Positions 44,192 to 48,547 of a DNA stretch of 48,547 nt are shown piece by piece. The DNA is taken from positions 1 to 48,547 of the forward strand of contig JAKFDK010000085.1 of NCBI GenBank assembly GCA_036676195.1. The letters are read 5' to 3'. The translations under genes were made by a program, and so were the position numbers. Positions within the stretch are counted from its first letter, which is position 1. Each line of letters opens with the position of its first letter. Below the pieces are notes generated by a model. It was not told where the DNA came from. It made no database searches and was given only the letters and a program-made list of their open reading frames with translations. The DNA is from JAKFDK01 sp036676195 (GTDB lineage: Bacteria; Bacillota; Sulfobacillia; Symbiobacteriales; ZC4RG38).

Positions 44192-44743
44192 TTACTCCTT
44201 AAATGGTGCAAACCTGTTCTGCTCAGACGGCGACACCTGGATCAGGTCACGGCCGCCGCGCAGCGGGTAGTCCTTGCGCAGCGGGTGGCCTTCCCAGTCA
44301 TCCGGGTTCAGGACCCGAGTCAGGTTCGGATGGCCGCTGAAGCGGATACCGAACTGGTCCCACACCTCACGCTCCGCCGGGTTGGCGTTGTCCCAGAAAC
44401 TGGTCAGGGACGCCACCTCGGGCTTATCGCCGCCCACCGGCACGCGTACCCGCAGCTTCCACAGCCGCGGGAAGGCAAAGAAATGGTACACACATTCGAA
44501 CCGGTCCTCACCCTGACGATGCGGGTAGTAGTCAACCGCGCTCATATCCAGAAGCATGTTAAAACCCCTGGCCTTCAGCCACTGGGCCACCGCCTTCAAC
44601 TGCGACGGTACCACCTGCACCTGCGGGATTTCAAAGGGCGTGGGCAGTTCCGTTACCCCTTCGGCGAATTCCTGCAGCAGGGCCGGGACGAGTTCCTGCC
44701 TGACCTGCTCCAGAGCGGCCCAGCCGGGTGCCTGCGTGCTCAT
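44192..44743 (-). CDS. nuoC: NADH-quinone oxidoreductase subunit C
   Basis: 183 residues. 30-kDa subunit: DMSAVDYYPHR, SFWDNANPAEREVWDQFGI and the end HPLRKDYPLRGG. The last 20 residues are a short polar tail. ATG overlaps the nuoB stop by four bases. Confidence 0.94.
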   Translation of the reverse strand: MSTQAPGWAALEQVRQELVPALLQEFAEGVTELPTPFEIPQVQVVPSQLKAVAQWLKARGFNMLLDMSAVDYYPHRQGEDRFECVYHFFAFPRLWKLRVRVPVGGDKPEVASLTSFWDNANPAEREVWDQFGIRFSGHPNLTRVLNPDDWEGHPLRKDYPLRGGRDLIQVSPSEQNRFAPFKE

Positions 44744-45234
44744 GCCGACACACCGCCCTTGACCCGGCCGGACCGGATTTCAGCGTGCAGCTTGAGGACG
44801 GCGTCCATTACGGCATCCGGGGTGGGCGGGCAACCAGGGACGTATACGTCCACCGGGAGCACCTGGTCCACACCCTGCACAATCGCGTAGTTGTCGAACA
44901 CGCCACCGGAAGAGGCGCAGGCGCCCATGGCCACCACCCACTTGGGCTCCGGCATCTGGGCGTACACCTGCTTGATCACCGGCACCATCTTATTGGACAA
45001 GCGCCCCGATACAATCATCAGGTCGGCCTGGCGGGGAGAAGCACGGAACACCTCGCCGCCGAACCGGGCCATGTCGTAGCGGGGCGTGACCAGGTTCATC
45101 ATCTCAATGGCGCAGCAGGCCAGACCAAAGGTCAGCGGCCACATGGACGAAGTCTGCGCCCAGCGCACAAACTTTTCCACCGTTGTCAGCATATACGCGT
45201 CCTGCGCCATGCCCGTTGCGGGGTTCACCGCCAC
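44740..45234 (-). CDS. nuoB: NADH-quinone oxidoreductase subunit B
   Basis: 164 residues. Carries the terminal 4Fe-4S cluster N2: CC in GLACCAIEMM, Cys in GACASSGGVFDNYA and in VPGCPPTPDA. GTG 45234 has GGGGGG five bases before and overlaps nuoA by ten bases; GTG 45228 is also possible. The longer frame upstream is antisense. Confidence 0.94.
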   Translation of the reverse strand: MAVNPATGMAQDAYMLTTVEKFVRWAQTSSMWPLTFGLACCAIEMMNLVTPRYDMARFGGEVFRASPRQADLMIVSGRLSNKMVPVIKQVYAQMPEPKWVVAMGACASSGGVFDNYAIVQGVDQVLPVDVYVPGCPPTPDAVMDAVLKLHAEIRSGRVKGGVSA

Positions 45235-45578
45235 GAGAATCCCCCCTTCTTCCAGACATAGGCATAACCAATCGCCAGCACGACCAGGAAGGTCAGCATC
45301 TCCATGAGGCCAAAGACGCCCAATCCGCGCAGATTCACAGCCCACGGATAGAAGGAAGCGGCCTCGACGTCAAAGATCACAAACAGCATGGCGATCAGGT
45401 AGAACTTGATCGGGAACCGCCCCGCCATGGGTGCCGTCGGCAGGCCCGATTCGTACGGCAGATACTTGGCCGGGTCCGGCTTGCGCGGCCCAACCACCGC
45501 GAGCAGGATCGACATGCCAACTGGAACCGCGATCGCTAGAATGACGTAAATCAACAGGGCAATATACGGTTGATCCAC
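45225..45578 (-). CDS. nuoA: NADH-quinone oxidoreductase subunit A
   Basis: 117 residues, three membrane helices. Motifs YESGLP, RFPIKFYLIAMLFVIFDVEAASFYPWAV. GTG 45578 is set by a perfect AAGGAGG eight bases upstream; an upstream in-frame ATG (45785) lies before the likely transcript start and is rejected. First gene of the complex I operon. Confidence 0.94.
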   Translation of the reverse strand: MDQPYIALLIYVILAIAVPVGMSILLAVVGPRKPDPAKYLPYESGLPTAPMAGRFPIKFYLIAMLFVIFDVEAASFYPWAVNLRGLGVFGLMEMLTFLVVLAIGYAYVWKKGGFSWR

Positions 45579-45786
45579 ACCCGGAGCCTCCTTAGACAGG
45601 GTATGTTTGGCGCTGGCCTTGCCCGCTCCTGAACTCTCACCCTCACTCCCCTCGCCCGGCGCCAATCCGGTGCCAGACCTCCTGAAAATTGGGGTGCCGC
45701 ACGGGCACCCGGTGGACTGGTGAATTGTCCGGAAACCTGAATAAATAACAAGTGAGAATACGGAGCATGCTAGTAACTCATCCACC

Positions 45787-45816
45787 AGTATAACAGTCGT
45801 ACTTTGGAGATGTCAC
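45787..45816 (-). promoter_or_regulatory. Promoter of the complex I operon and its 200-nt leader
   Basis: On the minus strand GTGACA (45816-45811) and TATACT (45792-45787) are spaced 18 bp. The transcript would start near 45780, leaving a leader of about 200 nt before nuoA. Within it GGGTGCC (45710-45704) and GGCACCC (45698-45692) form a 7-bp stem with a five-base loop; there is no T-run. No gene is seen in 45579-45786. The stretch 45817-45966, upstream of the promoter, shows nothing I can name. Confidence 0.6.
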
Positions 45817-45966
45817 CCCGTTTGTGAACACATTCGCATGTAATTTGCCGGGCGTGGCGCAATCCATTACCGTCAGGTCCACGGGACTTCCTATTATCTC
45901 AACTTATGCCAGCATGCGTCGTTACACATCCAGAGACCGCCCTGACGGACCGTGGTGGCCAAAACA

Positions 45967-46000
45967 GGCCGGGGGGTGCGCTGGCTGGCACCCCCCGGCC
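45967..46000 (-). terminator. Terminator of the ThDP-enzyme gene
   Basis: GGCCGGGGGGTGC (45967-45979) pairs perfectly over 13 bp with GCACCCCCCGGCC (45988-46000); on the minus strand TGTTTTGG follows. It starts 14 bp after the stop. Confidence 0.8.
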
Positions 46001-46013
46001 TGCAGGCCGTGCA

Positions 46014-47693
46014 CTAAACGGTCAGGGCCGCAACCGGCTCGGTCCGGAGCGGAGCGGCCACATCGAGCGGCGTGGTCACATCGACCGGTACGGCCACCAC
46101 CGTCACCCCGGTGGTGGCCAACGCCGCCTGAATGGCCATTCCGGCCTGCTCCGCCGAGCCCACCGCCACCGCCTGGGCCCCCATGGCCTGCGCCATCTGC
46201 ACCACGTCCACCTGTCCGAAGACGGTGGCCCAGCCACGCCCGACCTGCTGGCGGGACTCCTCCTCATTCTGTGTGTACTGGCGATCGCAGGCCACAACGC
46301 ACACCAGCGGCAGGTTCAGGCGCACCGCCGTTTCCAGTTCGGCAGCCTGCTGCAAAAAGCCGCCGTCACCGCATAGGGCCAGCACCCGGTGATTGTCGGT
46401 CTTGCCCAAAGCCACCGCCAGCCCGATGGCGCAAGGCAGGGCAAACCCCACCGCCTTGAACGAACCGCTGGTATAGTAAGTGCCAGGCTGGTAGGACGGA
46501 TAGAGCCGTCCGGCCCACTCCTGATGCGCACCCACATCGACGGTAAGCAGGTCCTGGCGGCGCAGATTCTGGCGCACGATCTGTACCAACTGACCGGGAT
46601 GCAGGGGGAAGCCGGTAGCGCGCCGGGCTCGCTCCATTTCCGCCTGCAGTTCCTTCTTGATCCGCCCGGCCGCGCCGTCGGGTCCGGACCAGCCGCGGTG
46701 TTCCCGGGGTTCCAGCAGGCTGACCAGACGCTTGAGAGCTGCATTCAGATCCCCAACCACCTCGACGGTCGGGCTGTATTGCACCATCACGCTGGCCGGC
46801 ATTTCACCCATATGCACGATGGTGCAGGCCAGTTGCGGATTCCACTGGCGCGGGCACCACTCGCTCCGGTCATAACCGACGCACAGCACCACGTCGGCCT
46901 GCTGCAGCAGGCGCCGGGCATAGTCCGGCTCCTGCTGGCCTCCGGCATAGGCCACCGCCAGCGGATGGTCGAAGGGGACCGCTGCCTTGCCCATCGGCGT
47001 GCAAACGATGGGAATGTTGCCCTTTTCGGCCAGGGCGAGCAATTCCTCATGGGCGCCGCTACGCAACACGCCGTGACCGGCTACAATCACCGGCCGGGCC
47101 GCGTTATCCAGGTAGCGGGCCGCGTCCTCCAGCGCTCTGGGCTCCGGATGGCTCCGGCCACTGCGGTAACGGGCCACCGGCTGCAGGTCATCATCGACCG
47201 GAGCTTCGGCCACATCCGGCGGCAACACCAGGGCGACGGCCCCCGGCTTCTCCCGGTAGGCCATCCGGAAGGCTTCCCGCACTTCATTCCGGACGGACGG
47301 CCCCCAGGCCAGGGAGGCCGTTTGTTTGCAGAAGGGCCGCAGGGCCCAGGACAGGTCCAGGTGTTCGGGGCGCACCGTCTGCTGCAGGTCCAGCCGCTCC
47401 CCGGCGGCCAGGGCCACCACCGGGTAACCGTCGCGGGTACAGGCGGCCAGGGCCGTGCTCATTTGCACAGCGGCAGCACCGGCCCCGCTGAAACAAAGGC
47501 CGGGGGTGCGGGCAAAGCAGCCGTACCCGGCAGCCATCCAGACGGCTGCCGCGGTGGAATGGGTCGCGATCAGGCGCATGCCCTCCCCGCCCATGGCGTG
47601 CAGCAGTGGCACAGCCCCGTCGCCGGGGACGCCAAAAGCCAGCTCTGCCCCTTCGTTGCGCAGGCATTTAACCAGGAATTCCGCACTGTTCAT
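46014..47693 (-). CDS. ThDP-dependent enzyme of the acetolactate synthase-like family
   Basis: 559 residues with the three-domain layout of ALS, pyruvate oxidase and related enzymes: N-terminal PYR domain (FGVPGDGAVPLLHAM), a central domain, and a C-terminal PP domain with GDGGFLQQAAELETA (GDG at 442-444). Two key residues differ. The PYR-domain catalytic Glu (in the usual RHEQ) is replaced by THST, with Ser46 in its place, and the second Mg2+ ligand at the end of the GDG motif is Asp470 in ACD instead of Asn. The substrate is unknown. No small ALS subunit or ilvC is nearby. ATG 47693 has GGGAGG about 12 bases upstream. Confidence 0.75.
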   Translation of the reverse strand: MNSAEFLVKCLRNEGAELAFGVPGDGAVPLLHAMGGEGMRLIATHSTAAAVWMAAGYGCFARTPGLCFSGAGAAAVQMSTALAACTRDGYPVVALAAGERLDLQQTVRPEHLDLSWALRPFCKQTASLAWGPSVRNEVREAFRMAYREKPGAVALVLPPDVAEAPVDDDLQPVARYRSGRSHPEPRALEDAARYLDNAARPVIVAGHGVLRSGAHEELLALAEKGNIPIVCTPMGKAAVPFDHPLAVAYAGGQQEPDYARRLLQQADVVLCVGYDRSEWCPRQWNPQLACTIVHMGEMPASVMVQYSPTVEVVGDLNAALKRLVSLLEPREHRGWSGPDGAAGRIKKELQAEMERARRATGFPLHPGQLVQIVRQNLRRQDLLTVDVGAHQEWAGRLYPSYQPGTYYTSGSFKAVGFALPCAIGLAVALGKTDNHRVLALCGDGGFLQQAAELETAVRLNLPLVCVVACDRQYTQNEEESRQQVGRGWATVFGQVDVVQMAQAMGAQAVAVGSAEQAGMAIQAALATTGVTVVAVPVDVTTPLDVAAPLRTEPVAALTV

Positions 47694-47788
47694 TGGTCGT
47701 GTGCGCCTCCCTCACGCGGCTCTTCGCGGGTAATCTGCGCCGCCGCCTGTACGCACCATGCATGGCAAAAACTGCTGCGGTCCGTTGG

Positions 47789-48547
47789 TCAATAACCGAC
47801 GCCCCAAAATGCGATCCGCCGCAGCCACGGCAACAAAGGCCGGACCAAGTACGTACCCCAGGTAGCCCGGCGTACCGAACGGGCCGCCACCAGCGGCACC
47901 TGCCCCTGCAGCTTGTCGTCCCAGGTCGCCTGTACCATGCCGATCATCTGTCCGGCGGCCACCGGCGCCGGCACTTCCTGGGGTACGGCCAGTTCCACCC
48001 TTGGCGGCTGCGGGGCCGACCGGGGCAACACCACCGCCAGCGGCTCCGCCGCCGTCAGCGGTACCCAGGGATCGCGCCCGCCCCGCACCGATAGATTAAC
48101 AATCCACTCATCGCGCCCGGCCAGTTCCGCCAGGCGGTAGTTGTTGAATCCCCACTCCAGCAACCGCTGGGAATCCCGCCAACGGCCGTCGGCATTCAGC
48201 ACCACTGCGACCAGTTTGTGCGACCACTCTACCGCCGGATCCCCGCGGGTGGCGCTTGAGATCAGGCACGCCCCGGCCGCGCTGGTGGTGCCGGTCTTCA
48301 CCCCGTCCGCCCCCTCAAACAGCCAGAGTAGCCGGTTGGTATTGCGCAGGGCCAGGCTACGGTCACCCACCGTCAGTTCCGCCACCCGCTGGCGGACTAT
48401 ACCGGCAAACACTGAATTGCGCAGAGCATGGCGGGTGAGCAGGGCCAGGTCGTAGGCGGTGCTGTAGTGGCCTTCGGCCGAGAGCCCGTGCGGATTGACG
48501 AAGTGCGAGTTCTTCATGCCGATGCGCTGCGCGTAGGCGTTCATCAG
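47789..48547 (-). CDS. dacF: D-alanyl-D-alanine carboxypeptidase (S11), 5' end cut by window edge
   Basis: 253 codons visible, open at the right edge. NSHFVNPHGLS, the TAYDLALLTRHAL segment and the conserved DGVKTGTTSAAG (third catalytic motif KTG) identify the S11 penicillin-binding protein family. The N-terminal SxxK and SxN motifs lie outside. The C-terminal domain is followed by a hydrophobic/amphipathic end (LVRPLLPWLRRIAFWGVGY), probably the membrane anchor. It trims peptidoglycan side chains outside the membrane; the symbol dacF is by similarity of layout, not certain. The 95 bp between it and the ThDP gene holds no clear terminator. Confidence 0.85.
   Translation of the reverse strand: MMNAYAQRIGMKNSHFVNPHGLSAEGHYSTAYDLALLTRHALRNSVFAGIVRQRVAELTVGDRSLALRNTNRLLWLFEGADGVKTGTTSAAGACLISSATRGDPAVEWSHKLVAVVLNADGRWRDSQRLLEWGFNNYRLAELAGRDEWIVNLSVRGGRDPWVPLTAAEPLAVVLPRSAPQPPRVELAVPQEVPAPVAAGQMIGMVQATWDDKLQGQVPLVAARSVRRATWGTYLVRPLLPWLRRIAFWGVGY

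Noticed and set aside
45225..45785. Longer nuoA starting at 45785
   Set aside because: This ATG lies at the likely transcription start and the extra 69 residues have no family counterpart; GTG 45578 has an ideal ribosome site.

Overview
The window is a high-GC (visibly about 65%) bacterial segment, almost fully coding. Bacillithiol genes (bshA, bshB1), a HemQ-type coproheme decarboxylase, the mrfA/mrfB (yprA/yprB) repair pair, GAGG-type ribosome binding sites and a low-GC-Gram-positive-like LysR/ROK complement point to Bacillota. A deep high-GC lineage such as Symbiobacteriia or Thermaerobacteria would fit. This is inferred from gene content and protein style, not from a search. No rRNA, tRNA, CRISPR array, insertion sequence or prophage was seen.

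Layout. 1-2.4 kb: glycolytic gap and pgk (pgk cut by the left edge) with a small secreted protein and a palindromic element between them. The DNA style changes inside gap, so this end may be a mis-join or a recombined segment. 2.4-6.6 kb: ROK repressor, LysR regulator, cinA and a coiled-coil protein. 6.7-8.9 kb: a short FtsH-like protease with an overlapping membrane partner. 9.1-11.1 kb: two small orphan genes in an AT-richer islet, then rimO. 11.3-17.0 kb: peptide ABC importer genes, a tiny secreted peptide precursor and a secreted subtilisin. 17.1-19.7 kb: a toxin-antitoxin pair and bshB1-bshA. 19.8-25.9 kb: mrfA-mrfB, a degenerate NodB-fold protein, an ornithine cyclodeaminase homologue and yajQ. 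25.9-32.6 kb: HerA-like ATPase, hemQ, aldo/keto reductase, moaB, APC permease and a polytopic membrane protein. 32.8-45.8 kb: a complex I operon, nuoABCDEFGHIJKLN. 46.0-48.5 kb: an unusual ThDP enzyme and a dacF-type carboxypeptidase cut by the right edge.

The strongest novelty is at 11.3-17.0 kb. The substrate-binding lipoprotein carries every segment of a DppA/OppA-family protein once, but in circularly permuted order: the C-terminal third comes first, directly after the lipoprotein signal. It is followed by dppB and dppC (no ATPase genes), by a 64-residue precursor with a signal peptide and two copies of WSWGSSQ (one at the very C-terminus), and by a secreted S8 protease. Precursor, secreted subtilisin and oligopeptide importer are the same three parts that mature and import Phr peptides in Bacillus. 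A peptide-signalling cassette is therefore a reasonable hypothesis, although no receptor gene is visible.

The second notable point is the complex I operon. All genes run in canonical order and are tightly packed, but nuoM is absent, with only 18 bp between nuoL and nuoN.
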